A stretch of DNA of 64,000 nucleotides from an uncultured Coriobacteriia bacterium (GTDB lineage Bacteria > Actinomycetota > Coriobacteriia > Coriobacteriales > QAMH01): contig CAOKAE010000001.1 in assembly GCA_948466335.1 (NCBI GenBank), positions 1-64,000 on the forward strand. The letters run 5' to 3'. Shown here piece after piece: positions 1 to 9,203 of this stretch; the stretch's first letter is position 1; each line of letters begins with the position of its first letter. Below the pieces are notes generated by a model. That model was not told where the DNA came from. It made no database searches and saw only the letters and a program-made list of their open reading frames with translations. The position numbers and the translations under genes are program-made.

Positions 1-1509
1 CGCCCCCATCGACCCGGTGTGGTTGCCCATGCCGGTCACGGTAACGGTGTGCTTGCCGACGCTCTTCATGTCGGCGGGGAACGACAGACGGTAATCCGTG
101 CCCTCCGAGAGCACGCGATCACCGGACTTGACGGTGAAGATGGGCCTCTTCTCGAGTCCGTCATAGGTGAAGCGCGTCTGGCTCATCTCGACGGCGGTGA
201 TGTTCGCGGGCACGATGTTGAAATCCACCCTCTTGATTCCCGTATACCTTCCGATGCCCGTGATGGTCATGCGGGCAACGCCGACGTTGGTGTTGTACAC
301 GTAGCTCACCGTGTAATCGGTGCCCTTGACGAGCGCCTTGCCGTTGGCGGTCACGGTGGGGTTGGGCTCGATGGGCTTGCCCGTATAGGTTTGCGCGGGA
401 ATGGAGGGCGTGGGAAGGTTGGCGATCGACTCGCTCACCGTCCACTCGTGGGTGAGCTGCCTGCCCGACTTGAGACGTGCGGTGATCGTGGCCTTGCCAG
501 CACCCCTGGCCGTGACCTTGCCGTTCGCATCAACGACGCACACGCTGGTGTTCGAACTCGTCCACGTCACGATCTTCGGATCGATGGTGCCATACACCTG
601 GGGGAATCCGGTGTTGTACAGGCAGTACTTCATCGTGTACGTGCTGCCGACGGTCAGGACCTTCATCTGCTCCATCTTCGTGTCCAGGTTGAAGGCCTGG
701 TCCTTTCCGCAGACGCCATAGTTGATGTTGATGGTCCGCGTCGTGTTGCGGTTATCGTTCCAAACGGTGCCGCTGCCGGCAGCGGAGCTAAACTCCTGGG
801 ACCAGTAGAACGGCCCCTGGGAGAAGCAGCCGATGCCGATGGACTTGAAGTTCGGGTTGATGATGTTGAGGTAGTGGCCGACTTCCTTGTAGAACTCCGG
901 AGCCGCCTTGCTCAGCTCGTATCCGGACATGGTCTGCCAACCGGTGGGCAGCGCCTTGCCGTTGTAGGTGCCGGATTTGGCGGCGGCCGCCCAGGTGTCT
1001 CGCTCGTCGTAGAACCAGCTCTGCATGACCGCGGCGGGGCTCTCCTGGCCAAGGGCGATGTTCTCGCCTCCTCCACGTTTGCTGATAGGAACGGCGGTGT
1101 TCGATTCCGACCCGTCGGGACGCGTGTGACTGTAGAAGATCGCAAGCTCGGCGGCGCGCTGCATGGCGGACTCCGTCAGCTCGTAGTCGAGCGTGAGCGG
1201 ACTGCGGCCCAATGCCTGGCGCTCCTTGTTCACGATGGCGAGCACCTGATGGGCATAGCTGTAGTACGCCGCGCCGTTCACCAGCACCTGCTCGTTGTTG
1301 GCGGCCTGAGCTACGAGACCCGCATCGGCATCGTCCGTCGCTGCCACTTCCTCGGCCACCGCGGAAAGAAGCGGCGCGACTTCGACCTGCTCGTCGGCAA
1401 AGGCCTGCGAGGCAGCCCCCGGCCATGCCATGACGGGCATGAGCCCCATCGCCAAGACGAGCGCCAGTGCGGCGCTCGCGATTCTCTTCGTTAACGATAC
1501 CGTGCTCAT
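1..1509 (-). CDS. Secreted CAP-domain surface protein with Ig-like repeats (C-terminus beyond left edge)
   Basis: The frame is open from the ATG at 1509 to base 1 (503 codons, no stop), so the C-terminus lies outside the window. An AAGGGAAG ribosome site precedes the ATG, 14 bases after the stop of the upstream gene. Residues 1-40 are a signal peptide. Residues about 75-235 are a CAP (SCP/PR-1) domain with SHTRPDG near 127, GENIA, and GHYLNIINPNFKSIGIGC near 211. Residues about 300-345 resemble a bacterial Ig-like (BIG2) domain. From about 370 there are two repeats of the type seen in the neighbouring proteins (QTYTGKPIEPNPTV, FTYDGLEKRPIF). By analogy with its neighbours it may end in DUF5648 modules, but that part is not visible. 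Role: extracellular adhesion or cell-surface function, not further defined. Confidence 0.85.
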   Translation of the reverse strand, partial: MSTVSLTKRIASAALALVLAMGLMPVMAWPGAASQAFADEQVEVAPLLSAVAEEVAATDDADAGLVAQAANNEQVLVNGAAYYSYAHQVLAIVNKERQALGRSPLTLDYELTESAMQRAAELAIFYSHTRPDGSESNTAVPISKRGGGENIALGQESPAAVMQSWFYDERDTWAAAAKSGTYNGKALPTGWQTMSGYELSKAAPEFYKEVGHYLNIINPNFKSIGIGCFSQGPFYWSQEFSSAAGSGTVWNDNRNTTRTININYGVCGKDQAFNLDTKMEQMKVLTVGSTYTMKYCLYNTGFPQVYGTIDPKIVTWTSSNTSVCVVDANGKVTARGAGKATITARLKSGRQLTHEWTVSESIANLPTPSIPAQTYTGKPIEPNPTVTANGKALVKGTDYTVSYVYNTNVGVARMTITGIGRYTGIKRVDFNIVPANITAVEMSQTRFTYDGLEKRPIFTVKSGDRVLSEGTDYRLSFPADMKSVGKHTVTVTGMGNHTGSMGA

Positions 1510-1523
1510 CGTCTTCCCTTTCG

Positions 1524-2591
1524 TCACTTCAAGCCGTACCAGCTGATACCCTCGTTGTTCCACCCTTCGTTGAGCAGAAAGTCACGCTCGACCTCGCTCG
1601 TGGTGTAATGATGGTTGTTCGCGAACTCGTTGGGATTGTAGACACGGTACAGCGGCACGCTGTAGCCCGTGTCGGAATACCAGCCGATTCCCTCGTCGTT
1701 CCAACCGGCGGCAACGAGACTGTCACGCTCGAAGGTCGAGAGCGTGTAGTGGTGCTCTCCACCGTACTCGTTGTAAAGGCGATAGACCGCATCGCCCTTG
1801 GACGGGGCCTTCCAGCCCTCACCCTCGTCGTTCCAGCCCACCGAGATGAGGTTATCGCGCTCGACGGTCGAGAGCGTGTAGAAGTGCTCGCCGGAATTGG
1901 GATTGTAGAGACGGAACATCACCTGGCCGGGATCGTTGGGGTCGGTCGGGGTCGAATCGTCGTTCGCAGGGCTCTTGATGCCGGAGTCCTCGTCCTCGAG
2001 GGGCTCGAGAATCTCGAAGTCGGCGGTCAGGACGCCCGCGTAGTTCGCCGTGCCCTTGACGGTCAGGGTATGCACGCCCACGCTACTCAGGTCCTGGGTC
2101 TGCATGCCCACGACGATGTAGTCCTGGCCGTTGACCAGCTCCTTGTCGCCGGACTTCACGGTCACGATGGGCGTCTTGCGCTTGCCGTCGTAGAAGTAGC
2201 GCGTCTCGCTCAGCGAGATTGACGTGATCTGGGCCTGGATGATGTCGAAGGTGACGATCTTCCTACCCGAATACGCGCCGATGCCATTGACGTAGACATG
2301 GGCGGTGCCCTCGCCCAAGTTCCTTCCGTACTCGAGCGTGTAGTCGGTGCCCTCGACAAGGGTCTTGCCGCCAATCATGACCTTCGGCTTGGGCTTGATC
2401 TGCACGCCCGTGTAGACCTGGTCGGGAATGGGCTCGACGTACGCGTCCGTGATGGGCGTGGTGCTCATGGCCTGCTCGGCATGGGCCTGCTGCGTCGCGT
2501 TCGCGATCATCGCGATGGGCACGAAGCTCATCGCCAGCACGACCGCCAGCGCGGTGCGCGCGATTTTGGTAGCTATCGTTTTAGTGCTCAT
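1524..2591 (-). CDS. Secreted protein with Ig-like repeats and C-terminal DUF5648 triplet
   Basis: 355 aa with a signal peptide at 1-38 (TKIARTALAVVLAMSFVPIAMIA). Residues about 48-200 hold two MBG-like Ig repeats (YTGVQIKPKPKVMIGG, YFYDGKRKTPIVTVKSG). Residues about 225-355 hold three DUF5648 units of about 45 aa, each with a YRLYNPNSGEHFYTLS core, an ER motif and a GWNDEG motif. The third carries the NNHHYTT variant typical of the last unit. The ATG at 2591 lies 6 bases after the stop of the upstream gene (TGAGGAACGATG), so translation is probably coupled. There is no LPXTG motif, so the DUF5648 units may provide surface attachment (inference). Function unknown beyond being a secreted repeat protein. 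Confidence 0.88.
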   Translation of the reverse strand: MSTKTIATKIARTALAVVLAMSFVPIAMIANATQQAHAEQAMSTTPITDAYVEPIPDQVYTGVQIKPKPKVMIGGKTLVEGTDYTLEYGRNLGEGTAHVYVNGIGAYSGRKIVTFDIIQAQITSISLSETRYFYDGKRKTPIVTVKSGDKELVNGQDYIVVGMQTQDLSSVGVHTLTVKGTANYAGVLTADFEILEPLEDEDSGIKSPANDDSTPTDPNDPGQVMFRLYNPNSGEHFYTLSTVERDNLISVGWNDEGEGWKAPSKGDAVYRLYNEYGGEHHYTLSTFERDSLVAAGWNDEGIGWYSDTGYSVPLYRVYNPNEFANNHHYTTSEVERDFLLNEGWNNEGISWYGLK

Positions 2592-2597
2592 CGTTCC

Positions 2598-4241
2598 TCA
2601 CTCTCCGATGCCGTACCAGCCGATGCCCTCGTCCTTCCAACCCAGGCCGAGCAGGTGGTCGCGCTCGACCTCACTCGTCGTGTAGTTGTGGTTGTTGGCG
2701 TAGGCGTTGGGATTGTACTGGCGATACAGCGGGACCGTGCCGGCCGTGCGCCAGCCGATGCCCTCGTCGTTCCAGCCCACCGAGATGAGCTGGTCACGCT
2801 CCTCGACGCTCACGGTGTAATGATGCTCGCCCGCGTTGGGATTGTAGAGGCGGTAGACCGGCTCGCCGCCGCTGGGGGCAACCCAGCCGACGCGCTCGTA
2901 GGTCCAACCCACGCTGACGAGGTGGTCACGCTCGACTTCGCTGGCGGTGTAGAAGTGCTCGCCGGAGTTGGGGTTGTAGAGGCGGTACATGTTGATGGGT
3001 TCCGAATACGCCGGGTCGTCCGAGACGGTGAACGTGGTGCTCGCGGTGCCCGTCGCCGACATGATGTCGAGGGCATGCTCGCCAATGGAAAGTCCCACGA
3101 GGTAGCCCGGCGCGAACGTGACATTGGTCTGGTTGCCCTTCAGGTCGTAGTTCTCGGGCAGCACGACGTTACCGTCGACCTTCACGCAGACGAAGTCCTC
3201 GATGGAGGCGCTGGAGCGGAACATCGCGCCAGTCTTGAGACCGATGCCCCAGATGGCTTCCGCACCGCTCACGATGGTGGGGCCGGGGTACTCGGGCCTG
3301 CTCTTGACGTAGGTGTCGGCGACGTTCTTGCGCTGCGTGGCAATCTGGTTTGCGGTGTAGCTCCTGCCGGCAACGGACGACAGCCAGGTTACCTGGGGCA
3401 GCTCGCAGGACTCGTCGACGAAGGCGAACTTGGCGCCCAGCTTCACGCGCTCGAGCGCATCGCATTCCTCGAAGAGATAGCCCATACTCGTCACGTTGGC
3501 GGTATCGAATCCCGAGATGTCGAGAACCCCCAGGGACGTGCAGCCGTAGAACATGCCCCACATGTCCTCGAGACTCGAGGTATCGAAACGCGAGAGATCG
3601 AGATACTTGATGCCCGCATCGGAGAACATGCGCTGCATGTTCGTGACCCGCTCCGTGTTGAAGTTCGTCAGGTCAAGGTCGGTGAGCTTGGCGCAGCTTG
3701 AGAACATGTAGGACATGTTGGTGACGTTCGCGGTGTTGAAGTTGCTCACGTCAATGGACTCGAGCGCGACGCAGCCCCTGAACATGCCCGTCATGGTGGT
3801 GGCCGACGAGGTGTTGAGACCCGAAACGTCGATGGTGGTGAGCGCGGAGCAGCCGTCGAACAGTGCGCTCATGCCGCGGGTGTTGGAGCTATCCAGTCCC
3901 GACAGGTCGACGCTGCGTAGCTTGTCGCAGTTCGCGAATAGGCCATCGAGGCTCGTGGCACCCTTCACGCCAGCGAGGATGCGCGCCGACGTGATGTTGT
4001 CGGCGTGGACGCGCCACGGTGCGAGGCCGTCGATATCCCCGAGCCTTCCCTCGCCAGACTTGGGGCTGATGGTAAGCAAGCCCGAATCGTCGATGGACCA
4101 GGCGCACTCGCCATAGGTGCCGTGGGCGACCTCGCGAGCCTGCGCAGGCGCCGCAAAAACGGGGATAAAGGCCACGACCAGGACAAGCGCGAGGATGGCG
4201 CTCACGATTCGCTTGGTCAGTGTTGTCGTGCTCGTCATCAT
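2598..4241 (-). CDS. BspA-like DUF285 surface protein with DUF5648 triplet
   Basis: 547 aa. The start is the first of two adjacent ATGs (4241), with GGAAG five bases upstream. Signal peptide at 1-34 (LTKRIVSAILALVLVVAFIP). Residues about 75-265 are DUF285 leucine-rich-like repeats of about 23 aa (LDLSRFDTSSLEDMWGMFYGC, MFRGCVALESIDVSNFNTAN). A linker with a short Ig-like stretch follows, and 420-547 is the DUF5648 triplet. DUF285/BspA-type proteins are known surface adhesins of gut and oral bacteria and mycoplasmas; the ligand here is unknown. It appears to lead a three-gene operon with the Ig-like and CAP proteins (gaps of 6 and 14 bases). Confidence 0.9.
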   Translation of the reverse strand: MMTSTTTLTKRIVSAILALVLVVAFIPVFAAPAQAREVAHGTYGECAWSIDDSGLLTISPKSGEGRLGDIDGLAPWRVHADNITSARILAGVKGATSLDGLFANCDKLRSVDLSGLDSSNTRGMSALFDGCSALTTIDVSGLNTSSATTMTGMFRGCVALESIDVSNFNTANVTNMSYMFSSCAKLTDLDLTNFNTERVTNMQRMFSDAGIKYLDLSRFDTSSLEDMWGMFYGCTSLGVLDISGFDTANVTSMGYLFEECDALERVKLGAKFAFVDESCELPQVTWLSSVAGRSYTANQIATQRKNVADTYVKSRPEYPGPTIVSGAEAIWGIGLKTGAMFRSSASIEDFVCVKVDGNVVLPENYDLKGNQTNVTFAPGYLVGLSIGEHALDIMSATGTASTTFTVSDDPAYSEPINMYRLYNPNSGEHFYTASEVERDHLVSVGWTYERVGWVAPSGGEPVYRLYNPNAGEHHYTVSVEERDQLISVGWNDEGIGWRTAGTVPLYRQYNPNAYANNHNYTTSEVERDHLLGLGWKDEGIGWYGIGE

Positions 4242-4259
4242 GCACTTCCTTTCATGTAT

Positions 4260-4285
4260 TAAGGGACCTGGCCCCCTGGCACGTT
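4260..4285. repeat. Degenerate copy of the GTGTAA/GGGTCTGACCC palindrome family (family B)
   Basis: Read on the minus strand, the stop codon of the 578-aa protein leads straight into AACGTGCCAGGGGGCC and then AGGTCCC. This parallels AACGTGTCACGGGGTC after ferritin and AACGTGTAAAAGCGCC after rnr. The outer arms have decayed. It lies 18 bases upstream of the next gene's start. Confidence 0.5.
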
Positions 4286-6020
4286 ACTTGCTCACGCCGT
4301 GCCAGCCCACGCCCTCGTCGCGCCAGCCGACGCTAATCAGGTGATCGCGCTCGACCTCGCTCGTGGTGTAGTGATGGTTGTTGGCGTACTCGTACGGGTT
4401 GTAGACGCGGTACAGGGCGACCTTCTGGTCCTTGTCGGAATACCAGCCCACACCCTCGTCATTCCAGCCGGCGTCCACGAGCATGTCACGCTCGGCAGAC
4501 GACAGCGTGTAATGGTGCTCGCCGGCGATCGGGTTGTACAGACGATAGACCGGGTCGCCGTTGGTGGGTGCCACCCAGCCGATTCCCTCGTCGCGCCAGC
4601 CCTCGTAGATGAGGTGGTCGCGCTCGACGGGGCTCACGGTGAAGAAGTGCTCGCCGGAGTTGGGATTGTAGAGACGCAGCATCAGGTGGCCATAGGTGGA
4701 GCCGCCGTTGTTGCCCGAATTGTTCGAGTCGCCCGGCTTGTTCTGGTCGCCGTCACCCGGCTTGTTGGGCTCGCCCGTAACCTTGAACTCGGTGGACGCC
4801 GTGCCCGTCGAGGTCACGAAGTCGATGGAGTGGTCACCGCCGCCGAGCGATTCGAGGAATTCGGGCTTGAGGGTGATGGCACCGGTCTCCTCGTCGATGG
4901 TGTAGTCGTCCTTGTCGACGACCTTGCCGTCCACGACCACGCAGACGAGGTCATCGGGGTCGATGTCGGTACCGATCTCGAGGCCGTCGGAAGAACCGGG
5001 CTCCCAGGGCTCGGGCTTGTTCTCCTCGTCGATGACGGGGGGCTTCGCACCGGGGTCATCGCCCTTGTCCTTGACGAAGGTGATGGGGCCGTCGCCGGCG
5101 CTCATGCCGTCGGAAGAGACAGAGCCGCCCGTGGCCGAGGAAATCCAGTCGGCATCGGGAAGCATGGCCGACTCGTCGATGAACTCGAACTTGGGACCCA
5201 GCGTGATGCGGTCGATGTTGGTGCAGCCCGAGAACATGCTTCCCTGGCTGTGCACTTTGGAGGTATCGAAGTTCGAAAGGTCAAGTTCCTTGAGCCCCGA
5301 GCAGCCCTCGAACATAGACTGCATGTTCTCGACCTTGCTCGTCTTGAAGTTCGAAAGGTCAAGTTTCTCGAGGTTCTCACAGCCCTGGAACATCACGCTC
5401 ATGTTCGTGACCCTAGAGGTGTCAAAGCTCGAGAGATTGAGCGTCTTGAGGGAGGAGCAGCCATAGAACATACCGCTCATATTTGTCACCTTGGCCGTGT
5501 TGACACCGGAGAGGTTGATCGTCTCGAGATTCTCGCAGCCATAGAATAGCGAGCCCATGTCGGTCACGTTTTCGGTGTGACGGCCCAGCAGGCTCACTTC
5601 CTTGAGGGACTTGCAGTAGTAGAACATGCCGCGCATGGACGTTGCGTTGATCGTGTCCAAGCCGCTCAGGTCGACGCTCTCCAGCTTATCGCACCAGTTG
5701 AACATGTCGTTGAGACGCCCGTTTGCCTTGACGCCCGGCTCGATGACCGCCGTCTTGATTCTCCAGGCATCGTTTCTCCAGCTCTCGTCGCCAAAGCCAT
5801 CGCCAAGCTTGCCGCCGGCAGTGCCGGGGCGGATGGTGAGCTTGCCTTCGTCGTCGATCTCCCACTCGCAGTCACCGCTGACGCCGCTGGCAACGACGCT
5901 TGCCTGCGGACTTGCCGTGTTCGCCAGGGCCGCCGCGGGAACGAGTGCGGCGACGAGCGCAAGCGAAAAGGCGAGCGCGGCGATCTTCTGCAAGATCGAT
6001 AGGTTTCGTTTCATGGTCAT
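4284..6020 (-). CDS. BspA-like DUF285 surface protein with Asp-rich linker and DUF5648 triplet
   Basis: 578 aa from the ATG at 6020. This start is chosen because GGAGG lies 7 bases upstream and a signal peptide follows at once (MTMKRNLSILQKIAALAFSL), whereas the 49 upstream in-frame codons look non-coding. Residues about 50-290 are DUF285 repeats (SNFDTSKV, MFSGCTN). About 300-440 is an acidic linker with an Ig-like stretch and a Pro/Asn/Gly hinge (NKPGDGDQNKPGDSNNSG). About 445-578 is the DUF5648 triplet ending GVGWHGVSK. Predicted secreted adhesin-like protein. It is the second gene in the tandem surface-protein cluster and is followed by a degenerate family-B repeat. Confidence 0.9.
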   Translation of the reverse strand: MTMKRNLSILQKIAALAFSLALVAALVPAAALANTASPQASVVASGVSGDCEWEIDDEGKLTIRPGTAGGKLGDGFGDESWRNDAWRIKTAVIEPGVKANGRLNDMFNWCDKLESVDLSGLDTINATSMRGMFYYCKSLKEVSLLGRHTENVTDMGSLFYGCENLETINLSGVNTAKVTNMSGMFYGCSSLKTLNLSSFDTSRVTNMSVMFQGCENLEKLDLSNFKTSKVENMQSMFEGCSGLKELDLSNFDTSKVHSQGSMFSGCTNIDRITLGPKFEFIDESAMLPDADWISSATGGSVSSDGMSAGDGPITFVKDKGDDPGAKPPVIDEENKPEPWEPGSSDGLEIGTDIDPDDLVCVVVDGKVVDKDDYTIDEETGAITLKPEFLESLGGGDHSIDFVTSTGTASTEFKVTGEPNKPGDGDQNKPGDSNNSGNNGGSTYGHLMLRLYNPNSGEHFFTVSPVERDHLIYEGWRDEGIGWVAPTNGDPVYRLYNPIAGEHHYTLSSAERDMLVDAGWNDEGVGWYSDKDQKVALYRVYNPYEYANNHHYTTSEVERDHLISVGWRDEGVGWHGVSK

Positions 6021-6207
6021 GTCAAAGCCTCCGGGTGTTCGAGGACGTACGGCTGTTTGGCTCCTGCCAATTGCAGGCACGATTATACGGACGAAAACGC
6101 CCGTGTACAGGGGATATTTGCCCAGGCGGATAAAGCGGCAAGGTAGAGGGAAGGCGGTTTCACCCACGTCACAAAACCGTCACCTGTCCTCGACGTTTTC
6201 TCGACAA

Positions 6208-6298
6208 AATGAGACAGCTCGGTCAGACCAAACTGTCTCATTATTTTCTGGTACCTGTATTAAATGAGACAAACTCGTCTGACCAATTTGTCTCATTT
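6208..6298. repeat. Composite two-hairpin repeat, family A (TGTCTCATT), copy 1
   Basis: Hairpin 1 has AATGAGACAG (6208-6217) pairing with CTGTCTCATT (6233-6242). Hairpin 2 has AAATGAGACAAA (6262-6273) pairing with TTTGTCTCATTT (6287-6298). The linker contains CTGGTACC. Both loops contain a TCAGACCA/TCTGACCA core. The TGA stop of the upstream 945-aa gene (6293-6295) lies inside the outer arm of hairpin 2. Copies with the same layout occur at 20345 and 48986. Confidence 0.9.
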
Positions 6299-9130
6299 GA
6301 CGCCGTACCAGGCGATGCCCTCCCCGTGCCAACCGAGCGCGACCAGGTAGCCACGTTCGAAATCGTTGGTGGTGTAATGGTGGTTGTTCGCGAACTCGTT
6401 GGGGTTGTAGACGCGATACAGGGGCGTGCCATGGGCCGGGTCGGAATACCAGCCGATACCCTCGTCGTTCCAGCCGGCGGCGATGAGGCTATCACGCTCG
6501 ACAGTCGACAGCGTGTAGTGGTGCTCGCCGGCGTTGGGATTGTAGAGGCGGTAGACCGCGTCGCCCGCCTTGGGGGCCGTCCAGCCCTGACCCTCGTCGT
6601 TCCAGCCCAGGCCAATCAGGTGCTGACGCTCCACGGTGCTGGCCGTGAAGAAGTGCTCGCCGGAGTTGGGGTTGTAGAGGCGGTACATGGGCTGGGAGCC
6701 GTCCTGCCCGGGGTTATCCGGGTTGTCGGGCGTATCGGGATTGGAAGCCTCGACGATCTCGTAGCTTGCCTCGAGCGTGCCCGCGTAGTTGCCCTTGGCC
6801 GTGACCTTCACGGACTTCTTGCCGGCCTTCACGCGGTCGGCGGGCAGCGTCACGTCGTAGTCGGTGCCGGCCTTGAGGACCTTGTCGCCGCACTTCACGG
6901 TGACGGTGGGCGCCTTCTCCTTGCCGTCGTAGGTGAACTTGGTCTCGGACAGCTCGATCTTGTCGATGGCCGCCGGCACGATTTCGTAGGCCGCCTCGAG
7001 CGTGCCCGCGTAGTTGCCCTTGGCGGTGGCCTTGACGGACTTCTTGCCGGCCTTCACGCGGTCGGCGGGCAGCGTCACGTCGTAGTCGGTGCCGGCCCTG
7101 AGGACCTTGTCGCCGCACTTCACGGTGACGGCAGGCGCCTTCTCCTTGCCGTCGTAGGTGAACTTGTCGGCGCTGAGCGAAACCGTGAGGGCCGTTGCCG
7201 CGGCAATCTCGTAGCTGTTCTCGAGATTGCCCGTGTAGTTGCCCTTGCCCGTTGCCTTCACGACCTTCGTGCCGATGCTGACGCGCTCGGTGGGCAGGAC
7301 CAGTTCGTAATCGGTGCCGACGGAGAGCGTCTTGTCGCCGCACCTCACGGTGATGGTGGGAAGCTTCTCGGCGCCATCGTAGATAAACGTGCCGGTGTCA
7401 AACTCGACGGCGGTGATGGCCGCGGGAACGACCTCGTAGCTGGCGGCGAGCTCGCCCTCGAAATTGCCCTTGGCAGTGACGATAAGGCCCTTCTTGCCGG
7501 CGTTGACAGCATCGTCCGGCTCGGTCACGTCGAAGTCAGTCGCGGGGTCGAGCGTGAGGTTGCCTGCTTTGACGGTCATGGCGGGAATGCGCTTGGTGCC
7601 ATCGTAGGTGAGCTCGGTGGCGTCGAGCGTGAACTCGGTGATGGGAGCAGGGGTGATTTCGTACTCAGCCGTGAACTCTCCACTGTATGCGCCCGCACCG
7701 ATAATCTTCAGGGTCTTCGTACCAGCACTCACGTTGTCATCGGAAACAGTGACAACATAGTTGGCTTCCTCTACGAGCGTTCTGTCGCCGCTCATCACGA
7801 CAACGGTGGGAGTTTTCGGAGTTCCGTCATAAACGAACGTTTCGTCGTAGGTTGCGTTGGTCAGCTCCATCTCTCTCGTATACGTGTCAGCGACATTGGC
7901 CCGTTCCATCGCGATTCGCCGCGCCGTAAAAGGATCAGCACTCTCATCGGCATCCGTAACGGATTTTGAGCTCCAGCTTCCCGCAGGTAGCCAACATGTC
8001 TCATCGGCCTTGTCGAAAGCGAAACCGGCACCAAGCGTAATCTTGACGAGGGCTTCGTCATCGGCGAACAGGGAATTCATGGACGTCACCTTGGAGGTAG
8101 TGAAGCCGGAAATGTCGAGCGTCTTGAGCGCAGCGCAGCCGGAGAACATGGCCTCCATGTCCGTCACGCTTGCCGTCGTAAATGCCGAGAGATCAAGGCT
8201 CTCGAGCACGGCACAGCCCTCGAACATGCGCGCCATGGTGGTGGCACTGGTGGTAACGGCGCCAGTGAAATCGAGCGCCTTGAGGGAAGAGCAGCCCGAG
8301 AAGGCACCGCTCATGTCGGTAGCGTTCGCGGCGTTAAACGCGGGAAGCGTAAGCGTGGCAAGGGAGGCGCATCCGGCGAACATGTCCTTCAACGTCGTGA
8401 CGTCGGTCATATCAAAACCGGAAAGATTGAGGCCCTCGAGCTTCTCGCAACCGGCGAACATGGACTGCACATTCGTGACGCTCGGGGCGGTGATGCCCGC
8501 AAGGTTAAGCTTCTTCAACGAGGAACAATTTTCGAACATAGACTGCATGTTCGTGACGCTCGCAGTATTAATGCTCGAAATCGTAAGATCCCTCAACGCC
8601 GTGCAGTCTTTGAACATATCCTGCATATCCGTAACGCTTGCAGTGTTGAGCCCAGAGATGTTTACCGCAGGCAACGCAGCACAGCCCTCGAACATCGAGC
8701 TCATATCCGTAGTGGCTGAAGTATCAAAATCAGAAAAGCTCACGAAGACCAACGAGGTGCAATTCGCGAACATGCCATGAAGGGTGGCTCCGCTTTTTAT
8801 GCCCGAGCCGATGAAGACATATTTAATATCAGCAGCATGATCTGCCCAGGGGACGGTATAGAGGTTAGGAAGCGTGCCGGTTCCGCTTTCGGGAGCCTCA
8901 ATGGAGAGCTCATTATTTGCGCCGATTGTCCATGTGCAGTCGCCAATCGTGCCCTGAGCAATGGGTCCGGGCGTCGGGTCGACCGAGTCAGTCGTCTCCT
9001 CCGCAGGCTGCACCTGTGGCTCAGCTGGGCTCGCAAGCGCCGCTGCAGGCACAAGCGCAGCGACGAGCGCAAACGAGAAGGCAATCGCCATCGCCTTGTG
9101 CAGGATGTCCATGGGATGTCTCTTGGTCAT
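6293..9130 (-). CDS. Large DUF285 surface protein with five Ig-like repeats and DUF5648 triplet
   Basis: 945 aa from the ATG at 9130 (GGGAGG six bases upstream). The in-frame extension further upstream lacks coding character. Signal peptide at about 1-33 (MAIAFSFALVAALVPAAALA). Residues about 60-400 are DUF285 repeats (MFAGCEKLEGLNLSGFDMTD). About 420-795 holds five MBG-like Ig repeats of about 75 aa, the last two almost identical (FTYDGKEKAP, TVKCGDKVLKAGTDYDVTLP). The DUF5648 triplet closes the protein. Its stop codon is supplied by the family-A repeat. It is preceded by a long non-coding region with a poly-C tract. Likely an extended cell-surface stalk with a ligand-binding head; the ligand is unknown. 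Confidence 0.9.
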   Translation of the reverse strand: MTKRHPMDILHKAMAIAFSFALVAALVPAAALASPAEPQVQPAEETTDSVDPTPGPIAQGTIGDCTWTIGANNELSIEAPESGTGTLPNLYTVPWADHAADIKYVFIGSGIKSGATLHGMFANCTSLVFVSFSDFDTSATTDMSSMFEGCAALPAVNISGLNTASVTDMQDMFKDCTALRDLTISSINTASVTNMQSMFENCSSLKKLNLAGITAPSVTNVQSMFAGCEKLEGLNLSGFDMTDVTTLKDMFAGCASLATLTLPAFNAANATDMSGAFSGCSSLKALDFTGAVTTSATTMARMFEGCAVLESLDLSAFTTASVTDMEAMFSGCAALKTLDISGFTTSKVTSMNSLFADDEALVKITLGAGFAFDKADETCWLPAGSWSSKSVTDADESADPFTARRIAMERANVADTYTREMELTNATYDETFVYDGTPKTPTVVVMSGDRTLVEEANYVVTVSDDNVSAGTKTLKIIGAGAYSGEFTAEYEITPAPITEFTLDATELTYDGTKRIPAMTVKAGNLTLDPATDFDVTEPDDAVNAGKKGLIVTAKGNFEGELAASYEVVPAAITAVEFDTGTFIYDGAEKLPTITVRCGDKTLSVGTDYELVLPTERVSIGTKVVKATGKGNYTGNLENSYEIAAATALTVSLSADKFTYDGKEKAPAVTVKCGDKVLRAGTDYDVTLPADRVKAGKKSVKATAKGNYAGTLEAAYEIVPAAIDKIELSETKFTYDGKEKAPTVTVKCGDKVLKAGTDYDVTLPADRVKAGKKSVKVTAKGNYAGTLEASYEIVEASNPDTPDNPDNPGQDGSQPMYRLYNPNSGEHFFTASTVERQHLIGLGWNDEGQGWTAPKAGDAVYRLYNPNAGEHHYTLSTVERDSLIAAGWNDEGIGWYSDPAHGTPLYRVYNPNEFANNHHYTTNDFERGYLVALGWHGEGIAWYGVK

Positions 9131-9203
9131 GACTGGCCTCCCGAAACTAGGAATTCGCCTCTTGGCATGATGGATTCGCATGGCTGGATGGTGCCTGCGA
9201 CCG

